NCBI GenBank assembly: GCA_041390825.1
Contig: JAWKPF010000018.1
Location: forward strand, 19,675 to 83,674
DNA from: Thermomicrobiales bacterium
Lineage (GTDB): Bacteria > Chloroflexota > Chloroflexia > Thermomicrobiales > UBA6265
DNA: 64,000 nucleotides
Reading direction: 5' to 3'
The position numbers and the translations under genes are program-made. The notes beneath the pieces are model-generated. The model saw only the letters and a list, made by a program, of their open reading frames with translations, was not told where the DNA came from and did no database searches. Positions 27,778-35,605 of the stretch are shown piece by piece. The stretch's first letter is position 1; the number at the start of each line of letters is the position of its first letter.

Positions 27778-28457
27778 GTGCGCAGCGAAAAGGACAAGTG
27801 GAAGGTTCCGGAATCCGACCCGGCCGGGACTGCCAAACAAGACCGTATCGACATTCCCAATCCGAGTGGAATGAGCGGGATCGAGGACACCGACCGCGGT
27901 CCGCTCATCTTTGCGGCATGTGCGGCGCGCTCAATCCCTCGACCAATTTCTATTGCGCCGCATGCGGCACCACCCTGGTGGATGCCTTTCACGCCACTGA
28001 GGGATTGCGCGTGTTCGAGCGGCCGGACGCCGCCTCCCGCATCATCGACATCGTGCCTCCCGGGTCCGAGCTGGATATCAACGACGACCCCGACGCTCCC
28101 GACGACTATGTGCGCATCCGGCTCCGTAATGGGCGGCTCGGCTACATCAGGCTGAACGAGGTCGCAGCGCTACAGAACGCCGATCCGCATCTGCTCGACC
28201 CGGACACGCCGGACCCGAACCTGAACGCACGCGGATGTGTCTCCCCAATCGGCGCGCTGGCGGCCCTTGGGTTGCTGATCGTACTCGGTGGCCTGGCGAC
28301 CTATCTCCTGATGCAAGGCGACTCCGGCCAGGGCGGATTTCTCGCTTTTGTCACCTGCGTCATCATCGCGCCAGTGGCACTGTTGATGATCTTCATGTAC
28401 CTCATGGCCCGTGATCGTGAGGACCAACGCCAGGCCGACGAAGAACAGCGGGACTAG
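27778..28457 (+). pseudogene. Zinc-ribbon, SH3-like, two-helix membrane protein, one frameshift
   Basis: GTG 27778 has AGGAG 5 nt upstream. The first 45 residues are hydrophilic and end GPLIF; the frame then shifts at the TTT near 27910 and continues CGMCGALNPSTNFYCAACG. Adding one T restores LIFCGMCGALN and gives about 226 residues. Domains: double-CxxC zinc ribbon, an SH3-like segment (VFERPDAASRIIDIVPPGSE to GYIRLNEVAAL), two membrane helices at the C-terminus and a charged tail. Role unknown; zinc ribbon plus SH3-like plus membrane helices suggests a membrane-associated binding protein. Confidence 0.72.
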
Positions 28458-28464
28458 CGAGGCG

Positions 28465-28972
28465 TCATGCAGGAGCGATCGTTTCGGCGCGTTCCGCGTC
28501 CCAAAGCTGTCGCTGCAACTGCAAATGACCCAAGTGCACCGCGGTGTGCTCGAGCGCGTGAGCGATGCATTCTGCGCGGGTGCGACGGGCTTTCGGACAT
28601 GCCGCGCTCAGGGGTTGCTGGCCGATAGTAGATCGACGCCAGATCTTCGTCGTCGATGGTGAAAAAGACCTCTTCTGAGCCTTCGAGCCATCGATCGTAC
28701 CGCTCCCGTAGCTGAGCGAGCGAACCTGTCGATGCGAACTCCGCCCTGCGATTGCGGTCCATGTTACGCCCACCTGCGGCCTCGAGAATCCAGAACTCGC
28801 CCGCGCCGACCGTATGAGTCGCCAGCGCGAAGAACGTGTTCACATCACGCATTCCGTCGCGGGGAAGCCAGGTGTTCAAGTCGTCTTCGGGAATACCGTC
28901 CAGTTGCTCGAAGATCTCCGCCACCAGTTTCTGCAACATGGCCATCGTGGCCGGTAGCATCGGATTGGTCAT
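28465..28972 (-). pseudogene. DinB-family (DfsB) metal-binding protein, one frameshift
   Basis: ATG 28972. Four-helix DinB pattern: MLQKLVAEIFEQL, then FFALATHTVGAGEFWIL with the first metal His, then after a frameshift near 28600 RRTRAECIAHALEHTAVHLGHLQL with the second and third His. Dropping one A from the GAAAG run restores the frame and gives about 168 residues. The family includes thiol-dependent S-transferases and many uncharacterised members. It begins 2 nt after the MBL stop, on the same strand. Confidence 0.8.
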
Positions 28973-28974
28973 AT

Positions 28975-29601
28975 TCAGACTCCCTTGAATTGGTCGAGCC
29001 ACGACTCTGCGCCGATGGTCGTGGGCAACCCGTGACCGGGATACACCACGACATCGCCGGGCATCGCCGCCAGCCGCTTCAGCGACGCCGACATGTCGAC
29101 CCCGGATGCGCCCGGAATATCGATTCGCCCATGCCCGTTGGGGAAAAGCACGTCCCCGCTGAGCAGCAATCGGTCGGGCTCGGAATAGAGCGCGATGTGA
29201 CCGGGATCGTGGCCCGGCAGGTGCAAGACCGTGAATTCATGCGCCCCAAGGGGGACCAGATCGCCCTCGTGGAGCCACCGGTCGGGAATGACCGCCTCGA
29301 GTTCGAACGGGAGATCGGGGCTGCCGGGGTTTTTCAGCCGGTCTTCGGTCAACGGATGCGCGGCCACCGGCGCGGAAAACCGATCGTGCAGTTGATTCGT
29401 CGTTCCGATGTGATCCCAATGGGCATGCGTCAGGACGACCAACACGACCTCTCCGCCCAGCTCCGACACCCGGTCGTCGAGCAGTTGGTCGACATCCATC
29501 GGAGCGTCGATGATCAGAATCTGCTTCGACTTGTCATCGAACACGAGATAGGCATTGGTGTCGATCGGCCCACCGGCAAACGTCTCGACGTGTAGGGTCA
29601 T
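28975..29601 (-). CDS. Metallo-beta-lactamase-fold hydrolase (glyoxalase II-like)
   Basis: 208 residues from ATG 29601. Zinc ligands: THAHWDHIG (HxHxDH) near residues 61-69, HLPGHDPGHIALY, SGDVLFPNGHGRID and the final PGHG. This is the short glyoxalase II-like/YcbL type, which hydrolyses thioesters of small acids. The ATG overlaps the true stop of the PHP gene (ATGA). The sequence as given reads through from the PHP gene into this one in a single frame, but that is a frameshift artefact (see findings). DinB follows 2 nt downstream. Confidence 0.85.
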   Translation of the reverse strand: MTLHVETFAGGPIDTNAYLVFDDKSKQILIIDAPMDVDQLLDDRVSELGGEVVLVVLTHAHWDHIGTTNQLHDRFSAPVAAHPLTEDRLKNPGSPDLPFELEAVIPDRWLHEGDLVPLGAHEFTVLHLPGHDPGHIALYSEPDRLLLSGDVLFPNGHGRIDIPGASGVDMSASLKRLAAMPGDVVVYPGHGLPTTIGAESWLDQFKGV

Positions 29602-30633
29602 CGGGTTTCTCCAAGTTCGGCGGCAATACTCGCCTCGGTTTCCATCGGTTCGGGATCGGGCGTGGGCGGCGGAGGAACCGGCGCCGGAAGAGACGCTCGG
29701 GTCCATCCCGGCGATCCAGACCGGCTCACCGTCATGAAGCGGCGCCAGTTCGACACCGAGCCGTTCCAGCAAGTCCTTCGCCCAGATGGCGTGCCACGGA
29801 CGAGGGTTGACCGGGCGATGAAGCGCATGCGAGTCAGATCCCGCTGAGATGAGCATCCCACGCTCGTCTGCCAACCTTCGGTAGAGGGCTGTCTGCTGAT
29901 CGGTATACGATCGGTAGTGCGCTTCCAGGCCGTCCATCCCCGTTTCCGCAACGATTCGATCGATGTCCTCTTCCGAAACGATGCCGACCGCGTCCGCGCG
30001 GCCTGGATGCGCGATCGAACAGACGCCGCCGGCTCGGTGCGCTGCTTCGACGACATCGGTCAACGGCAGATCGGCGGTGAAGGCGCCTCCAAGCGCGACC
30101 ACCAGCTCCGCGGCCTTGGTGAGGTTCGGCACATGCTTCATCTCGATCGCAGCGCTGAGCACATGAAATGGCCAGAGCGGTCGCCCTGCACGCACCTGCT
30201 CGAGATTGGGAAGCGGCTTGCCATCAGCTTCGATCCGGCGGGCGGCATCGGCCGCGTTCTCCTGGAGTTGGAGATCGATCGTGTGCATCAACTTCAAAAA
30301 TGGCTGCGCGTCCGGGTCGGTCCGATCGGGTCGAATACCGTAGCAGAGAATATGGAGCTGACGGCCGTTCCAGCCGCAGGTGACCTCCACACCGGGGATC
30401 ACGTGCACGCCGCGAAGCTTGCCCAGCTCGATCGCTTGCACAACAGACCGCTGCGTATCGTGATCGCAAATCGCCGCCACGCGAAAGCCTCGCTGGGCCA
30501 GATGGTCGATCAACGCCGAAGGCGTCCATGCTCCATCGCTTGCCAGGGTATGCAGATGGAGATCCACGGGCGCGCGCGCTGGAATGGCGATCCGCTCGGT
30601 TGGCGCGGCATGTCCATTGGAAGTAGTGGTCAT
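29598..30633 (-). pseudogene. PHP-domain phosphoesterase (TrpH/YciV-like), frameshifted near its C-terminus
   Basis: ATG 30633. PHP motifs: VDLHLHTLASDG (HxH), AICDHDT, VIPGVEVT, SIAHPGR and SAGSDSHA. This family hydrolyses phosphate esters of nucleotides or sugars (RNase AM/5'-3' exonuclease types are known). The frame is intact for about 310 residues, then an extra base at the TT near 29688 shifts it. In the corrected frame the tail is Pro-rich (APVPPPPTPDPEPM) and ends at TGA 29598, about 344 residues. The uncorrected frame runs into the MBL gene. The upstream gap holds a -10 and a large inverted repeat. Confidence 0.8.
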
Positions 30634-30663
30634 CGAGTGCCTTTGAAATGGGTCCAGTGTCCA

Positions 30664-30744
30664 GAGTCCAGTCTCCAGAGTGTAGTAGGGAATGCCTGAG
30701 TGCGCGTGAACTCGCGGTAACTCTGGGCACGGGAAACTGGACTC
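30664..30744. repeat. Two-step inverted repeat in the PHP / phosphohexomutase gap
   Basis: Outer arms 30664-30672 (GAGTCCAGT) and 30736-30744 (ACTGGACTC) are exact 9-bp complements. Inner arms 30675-30681 (CCAGAGT) and 30720-30726 (ACTCTGG) are exact 7-bp complements. The left half also shows tandem TCCAG units between 30652 and 30678. The inner left arm overlaps a minus-strand -10, so operator function is possible. Confidence 0.6.
30679..30684 (-). promoter_or_regulatory. Possible -10 (TACACT) for the PHP-MBL-dinB operon
   Basis: TACACT on the minus strand, 45 nt before the PHP ATG. No TG extension and no -35 are seen. It is embedded in the inverted repeat. Confidence 0.3.
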
Positions 30745-30810
30745 AACTTCATCGACGTGTCACCATCGGCTCATCAGAGTTCGAGCGACCAGCACGAGGG
30801 CAAAGAAACG

Positions 30811-32160
30811 ATGGCATTCGATCAGGCAACGATCTTCAAGGCGTACGACGTGCGTGGCATTGTCCCGGACGAGCTCGACGCCGACCTGGCGTACAAGGTT
30901 GGCCGCGCGCTGGTGCTCTATCTGGAACCGGAGCAGGTGGCTGTTGGGCACGATATGCGCGTCTCCGGTGACTCTCTGGCTGGAGCCATGATCGATGGGA
31001 TCCGCGACCAGGGCGTCGATGTCATCGATGTCGGCCTGGTATCCAGCGATGCGCTCTATTTCGCGGTCGGGAAGTATGGCTATGACGCGGGTGTGATGAT
31101 CACCGCTTCACACAATCCTCCGGCGTACAACGGATTCAAGATCTGCAAGAAAGAAGCTCGCGCGCTCTCGCTGGACGACGGCCTCGATCAGATCCGCGAC
31201 ATCGCGCTCGGCGGCGAGTTTCCCGAACCAGCCAAGCGGGGCGACATCATCCAGAAAGAAGTGCTCCCTGCCTACGTAGAGCACGCCCTGAGCTTCTTCG
31301 ACACAAGTCGGTTCAAGCCGTTCAAGGTCGCGGTCGACGCTGGCAACGGGATGGCGGGGCGCACGATTCCGCTACTTTTCCAACATCTCCCAGGCGAGCT
31401 GGTCCCGATGTACTTCGAGCTCGACGGCACCTTCCCGAACCACCCTGCGAATCCGATCGACCCGGCAGCCATGGTCGACCTGCAGAAAATGGTCGTGGAG
31501 CAGAAGTGCGATCTTGGTGTGGCGTTCGATGGCGATGCGGACCGCATGTTCCTGGTGGATGAGCACGGCAAGCTGATCGGCGGCGATATCACCACCGCCA
31601 TGGTGGCCATCGCGCTGCTGGAACAGCATCCGAAATCGACGATTTGCTACAACCTGATCTGTTCCCGCTCTGTGCCAGAAACGATTCTGGCGCATGGGGG
31701 ACGACCGTATCGCACTCCCGTCGGCCATTCGCTCATCAAGCGGATCATGCGCGCGGAGGACGCCATCTTCGGCGGCGAGCACTCCGGCCACTACTACTTC
31801 CGCGACAACTGGTATGCGGATTCGGGCCTGATCGCCATGCTGGCTGTTCTGAGCCTGCTGTCGAAAGACGATAAGCCGCTCTCGAAGGTCGTCGAACCGC
31901 TCGAGAACCGCTTCCGCAGCGGGGAGATCAATCTCAAGGTCGACAACAAACCGGCGGCAATCGCGCGCGTGAAGTCGCACTTCACCGAGCAGGGAGCTGC
32001 GATCGACGAGTACGACGGCCTCACCGTCGAGTTCCCGGACCGCTGGCTCAACATTCGCTCATCGAACACCGAGCCATTGTTGCGCGTGAACGTCGAAGGC
32101 GACACTGAACCGGCAATGACCGAGTTGAAGGACGAGGTACTCTGGGTGATCGGCGCGTAG
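30811..32160 (+). CDS. Phosphomannomutase/phosphoglucomutase
   Basis: 449 residues, alpha-D-phosphohexomutase family. All four domain signatures are visible: phosphoserine loop ITASHNPPAYNGFK, metal loop VAFDGDADRMFLV, sugar loop GGEHSGHYYF and phosphate loop RSSNTEPLLRVN. It interconverts hexose-1- and hexose-6-phosphates in the cytoplasm, supplying GDP-mannose or UDP-glucose precursors for envelope glycans. ATG 30811 follows GAGGGCAAAG; the frame upstream is open but lacks conserved sequence. Confidence 0.93.
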   Translation: MAFDQATIFKAYDVRGIVPDELDADLAYKVGRALVLYLEPEQVAVGHDMRVSGDSLAGAMIDGIRDQGVDVIDVGLVSSDALYFAVGKYGYDAGVMITASHNPPAYNGFKICKKEARALSLDDGLDQIRDIALGGEFPEPAKRGDIIQKEVLPAYVEHALSFFDTSRFKPFKVAVDAGNGMAGRTIPLLFQHLPGELVPMYFELDGTFPNHPANPIDPAAMVDLQKMVVEQKCDLGVAFDGDADRMFLVDEHGKLIGGDITTAMVAIALLEQHPKSTICYNLICSRSVPETILAHGGRPYRTPVGHSLIKRIMRAEDAIFGGEHSGHYYFRDNWYADSGLIAMLAVLSLLSKDDKPLSKVVEPLENRFRSGEINLKVDNKPAAIARVKSHFTEQGAAIDEYDGLTVEFPDRWLNIRSSNTEPLLRVNVEGDTEPAMTELKDEVLWVIGA

Positions 32161-32658
32161 ATGGCCGCCGGGGACCGGGTTCAGATCATCAAACTTCGCC
32201 CGGACGGGAGCGAGGCCACAACCTACGAAGGTGTGGAGCTGCCAGGGCCGTTTCCGGAGGATTGGCGCGCGTTCCGCGCCGAATGGACGGTCGGCGTCAT
32301 CAATGCCGGCGGCCTCGTGTTCGAGATCGGCGACTACCTGCACGAGTATTTCTCGCCAACCGCCTGGTTCGATGTCTTTGCCCTCTTCTCCAGAGACGGC
32401 CAACTGAAGGGTTGGTACGCCAACGTCACCTGGCCGACGATGTTCGAAGAGGGCCCAGACGGAGAGACCGTTGTTTGGCACGATCTCTTCATCGACTTGA
32501 TCGGCTTCCCGGACGGCCAGTATCTCGTGCTGGACGAGGACGAACTGGAGGCCTCAGATCTGATGGAAGACGAGTCCGACCTGGTCACGCTCATCCTGTT
32601 GGCGCGGGACACGCTGATCGAGCGATTCAGGGCACGCGACTTCCCGTTTCACGAGTAG
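32161..32658 (+). CDS. DUF402-domain protein
   Basis: 165 residues; the ATG directly follows the phosphohexomutase TAG. The central region (HEYFSPTAWFDVFALFSRDG to GWYANVTWPTMFEEGP, and VWHDLFIDLIGFPDG) matches the DUF402/FomD-like fold, in which acidic residues bind divalent metal. Some members hydrolyse nucleoside diphosphates or nucleotide-linked phosphonates. The C-terminus is acidic. Function here unknown; translational linkage to the mutase may point to nucleotide-sugar metabolism (inference). Confidence 0.75.
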   Translation: MAAGDRVQIIKLRPDGSEATTYEGVELPGPFPEDWRAFRAEWTVGVINAGGLVFEIGDYLHEYFSPTAWFDVFALFSRDGQLKGWYANVTWPTMFEEGPDGETVVWHDLFIDLIGFPDGQYLVLDEDELEASDLMEDESDLVTLILLARDTLIERFRARDFPFHE

Positions 32659-32715
32659 TCCAGCATCGACCGCGAACCCGTCGACCAGCGCTTGTTCCGC
32701 GGCGGCACTCGACAG

Positions 32716-33852
32716 TTACTCGACGAGTGACAATCGATTGTATTGCGCCATCACTTCGACGAGCCGATCGAGCGGAATTGCGTGCGCGATGCGGTTGTCG
32801 GCGCCAGCGATCGTCGTGGCCATGCAGAGGGCGTTGACGATCGATTCCTCGGTTGCCTCGACGGTCGCGTGAAAGAGCTTCGAGATCTCCGAGTTTGGAA
32901 AGGCGAGCACGGGCAGGGGCACGTGACCATCATGGTTCTCCACCTCACCGTTTCCGGTGGAGAACGCAAGGAAGATATCACCACTGCCATCACCGGACAT
33001 GCTTCCCATCCGGGCAAGTCCAAGCGATGCGCGTTGCGCGAGCCGCTTGCACTGGTGCGGCAGCAGCGGCGCGTCGGTTGCGACGATGATGATGATCGAC
33101 CCGTCCTCCTTCTTGCGCGAGAAAGTGGGAGGAACGATGTCGAACCCGATCTCCCGGCCGACCGGAACTCCGTCGATGCGCAACTGTTGCCGCAATCCAT
33201 AGTTCGCCTGCACCAACACGCCGACGGTATAGTCACCGGACGGGGTCGAGACCACTCGGGAAGACGTTCCGATGCCTCCTTTGAACTCATGGCAGAGCAT
33301 CCCCGTGCCACCGCCAACGGTGCCTTCCTCGACAGGACCAGTGACAGCAGAATCCATGGCCGCGTCCACATGTTCCAACCGGACATGGAATCCATTGATG
33401 TCGTTCAGGACACCGTCATAGGTCTCGCACACAACCGGGAGCGACCAATGTAGTCTCCAATCGGTTGCCCCACGGACAGAGCGGCGAATCATCGCCTCGT
33501 GCACGGTCCCGACACTATGCGTATTGGTGATGGCAATGGGCGTGGTCAACAGCCCGGATTCCTCGATCCAGTGCGTGCCGGTCATTTCTCCGTTGCCATT
33601 CAGCGAGTGGTAACCGGCATAGAGCGGATGCTCGCCGATATCCTCGCGCGGAATGACGACGGTGACTCCGGTGCGGATCGGTCCCTTGCCGACTACCAGG
33701 TCGCCCTCTCCTGAGATCAAGGTGGTCTGTCCCACCTTGACGCCAGCGACATCGGTGATGGCATTGTTTGGGCCAGTCGGCAATGTACCAATGACGATAC
33801 CGATCTCACGCGCCCGGGCGCGTCCGTTCTCGCGGAGATTCATCGATGCCAT
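32716..33852 (-). CDS. P1-family (DmpA-type) peptidase / L-aminopeptidase/D-esterase
   Basis: 378 residues. The fold is the Ntn-like DmpA type, made as a precursor that cleaves itself. The cleavage and nucleophile region EFKGGIGTSSRVV is present, with GGGTGM before it and NANYG-like VQANYG after it. Family members release N-terminal residues from peptides or act on beta-peptides. The start ATG 33852 has AGGAAA 5 nt upstream and overlaps the carboxylase epsilon gene by 13 nt; a second ATG at 33843 overlaps by 4. It is the last gene of the large minus-strand operon. Confidence 0.87.
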   Translation of the reverse strand: MASMNLRENGRARAREIGIVIGTLPTGPNNAITDVAGVKVGQTTLISGEGDLVVGKGPIRTGVTVVIPREDIGEHPLYAGYHSLNGNGEMTGTHWIEESGLLTTPIAITNTHSVGTVHEAMIRRSVRGATDWRLHWSLPVVCETYDGVLNDINGFHVRLEHVDAAMDSAVTGPVEEGTVGGGTGMLCHEFKGGIGTSSRVVSTPSGDYTVGVLVQANYGLRQQLRIDGVPVGREIGFDIVPPTFSRKKEDGSIIIIVATDAPLLPHQCKRLAQRASLGLARMGSMSGDGSGDIFLAFSTGNGEVENHDGHVPLPVLAFPNSEISKLFHATVEATEESIVNALCMATTIAGADNRIAHAIPLDRLVEVMAQYNRLSLVE

Positions 33853-34049
33853 CCATTTCCTGTCGTGTCCAGATCGGTGCGAAGCTGTTCCCGCCGCGCG
33901 GATAGCGCCCAGGGCGATTCTCCGGGAGCGTCTGCCGCTACCGCGGGTTCATCTGCCGATTGCATTGCCGTAAGGATTGCCACCAGTTCGGCGGCAGTTG
34001 GTTCCGGTTCGATCGTCCAGCGCGCGATGGCGTCCTCGTGGTCGCTCAC
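33840..34049 (-). CDS. accE: Acyl-CoA carboxylase epsilon subunit
   Basis: 69 residues. GTG 34049 overlaps the pccB stop by 4 nt. The sequence IARWTIEPEPTAAELVAILT followed by a short Ala/Pro-rich linker and SPWALSARREQLR is the characteristic layout of the small AccE/PccE epsilon subunits of actinobacterial acyl-CoA carboxylases, which stabilise the alpha-beta complex. Its presence beside the beta subunit supports a propionyl/acetyl-CoA carboxylase of that type here. Confidence 0.82.
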   Translation of the reverse strand: MSDHEDAIARWTIEPEPTAAELVAILTAMQSADEPAVAADAPGESPWALSARREQLRTDLDTTGNGWHR

Positions 34050-35605
34050 AGCGGGATATTGCCATGCTTGCGCGCAGGCGTGCGCACCCGCTTGGTGCGG
34101 GCCAGCTCCAACGATCGGATCAGCCAACGGCGTGTCTCGTGCGGCATGATGACATCGTCGATGTACCCCCGCGCGGCCGCCTGATAGGGACTGGAGAAGA
34201 GGTCTTCGTAGTCGGATTTCAACTCGTTTCGCAAGACGGCCGGATCCGCCGCTTCTGCCAGTTCGCGCCGGAAGAGCAGGTTCACCGCAGCTTCCGGACC
34301 CATCACCGCGATCTCGCCAGTCGGCCACGATGCCACGAAATCTGCCCCGATATTCCGCGAGTTCATGACCACGTATGCCCCGCCGTACGCTTTGCGGGTG
34401 ATGACCGTCACCCGCGGCACCGTTGCTTCGCAAAAGGCATAGAGGAGCTTCGAACCGTGCCGGATGATACCGGCGTACTCCTGATCGGCGCCCGGCAGGA
34501 ATCCCGGCACATCTTCGAAAACGACCAACGGAATCGAAAAGGCATCGCAGAATCGGACGAAACGAGCGGCTTTCTCACTCGCGTCGATATCGAGCGTTCC
34601 GGCCAGCACCTGCGGCTGGTTCGCGACGACACCGACGCTGTAGCCATCGAGCCGACCGAAACCGCAAATGATGTTGCGCGCGAAGGCTTCCTGCACTTCC
34701 AGGAAGTCGCCATCGTCCAGTGTCGCCCGGATCACTTCGTGCATGTCATAGGGCTTGTTCGAGCTCTCCGGCGCGATGGAATCGAGCTCATCCACGCGGC
34801 GATCCGCATCGTCAGCCGACGCGAATCTCGGAACCGGATCGAGATTGTTCGAAGGGATGTAGCTGAGCAGGACGCGCACCAGCTCGTTGAGGTCGTCCTC
34901 GCCCGCAGCGGCAAAATGCGCGACGCCGCTCACCCGATTGTGCGTATCGGCGCCGCCCAATTGTTCATGAGTAACGGTCTCGCCGGTGACCGTCTTGATG
35001 ACGTCTGGCCCGGTGATGAACATCTGGCTGGTCTTCTCGACCATGATGACAAAATCGGTCATGGCCGGTGAATAGACCGCGCCGCCGGCGCAAGGACCAG
35101 CGATGATCGAGATCTGCGGCACGACTCCCGAAGCGCACACGTTGCGAAAGAAAACGTCGCCGTAGCCAGCCAACCCTTCGACGCCTTCCTGAATGCGTGC
35201 GCCCGCCGAGTCGTTGATCCCGATGATCGGGCAGCCATACTGCTCGGCCAGATCCATGATGCGCACGACCTTTTCGGCGAACGCTTCTCCCAGCGAACCG
35301 CCAAAGACCGTGAAGTCCTGGGAGAAGATCGCGACCTTGCGGCCATCGATCGTGCCGAACCCGGTCACCACACCGTCCCCATACGGGTTGCTCTCGGACA
35401 TGCCAAAGTGGCTTGCCCGATGGCGCACCATGGTGCCAAGTTCTTCGAACGATCCCTCATCGAGCAGCGCCAGCACCCGTTCACGCGCGCCGCGCTTGTC
35501 TCGCCGCGCCTGACGCGCGGCGGCAGCAGCGTGCTGCGCCTCGATTTCGGCCTGGATATCCGCCAGCCGCTCGGTCCTGGATTTCTGTGCTGATTCGATA
35601 CTCAT
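34046..35605 (-). CDS. pccB: Propionyl-CoA carboxylase beta subunit (carboxyltransferase)
   Basis: 519 residues. Carboxyltransferase halves with IIGINDSAGARIQEGVEGLAGY and GPCAGGAVYSPAMTDF (oxyanion loops in the N-terminal lobe), and PGFLPGADQEYAGIIRHGSKLLYA with KAYGGAYVVMNSR in the C-terminal lobe. It moves carboxyl from biotin to propionyl-CoA. The start overlaps the mutase stop by one base (TAATG). The biotin-carboxylase/biotin-carrier alpha subunit is not in this window. Confidence 0.92.
   Translation of the reverse strand: MSIESAQKSRTERLADIQAEIEAQHAAAAARQARRDKRGARERVLALLDEGSFEELGTMVRHRASHFGMSESNPYGDGVVTGFGTIDGRKVAIFSQDFTVFGGSLGEAFAEKVVRIMDLAEQYGCPIIGINDSAGARIQEGVEGLAGYGDVFFRNVCASGVVPQISIIAGPCAGGAVYSPAMTDFVIMVEKTSQMFITGPDVIKTVTGETVTHEQLGGADTHNRVSGVAHFAAAGEDDLNELVRVLLSYIPSNNLDPVPRFASADDADRRVDELDSIAPESSNKPYDMHEVIRATLDDGDFLEVQEAFARNIICGFGRLDGYSVGVVANQPQVLAGTLDIDASEKAARFVRFCDAFSIPLVVFEDVPGFLPGADQEYAGIIRHGSKLLYAFCEATVPRVTVITRKAYGGAYVVMNSRNIGADFVASWPTGEIAVMGPEAAVNLLFRRELAEAADPAVLRNELKSDYEDLFSSPYQAAARGYIDDVIMPHETRRWLIRSLELARTKRVRTPARKHGNIPL

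Noticed and set aside
30652..30681. Tandem TCCAG units as a CRISPR or satellite repeat
   Set aside because: Units are only a few bases long, irregular, and better explained as one arm of the inverted repeat.
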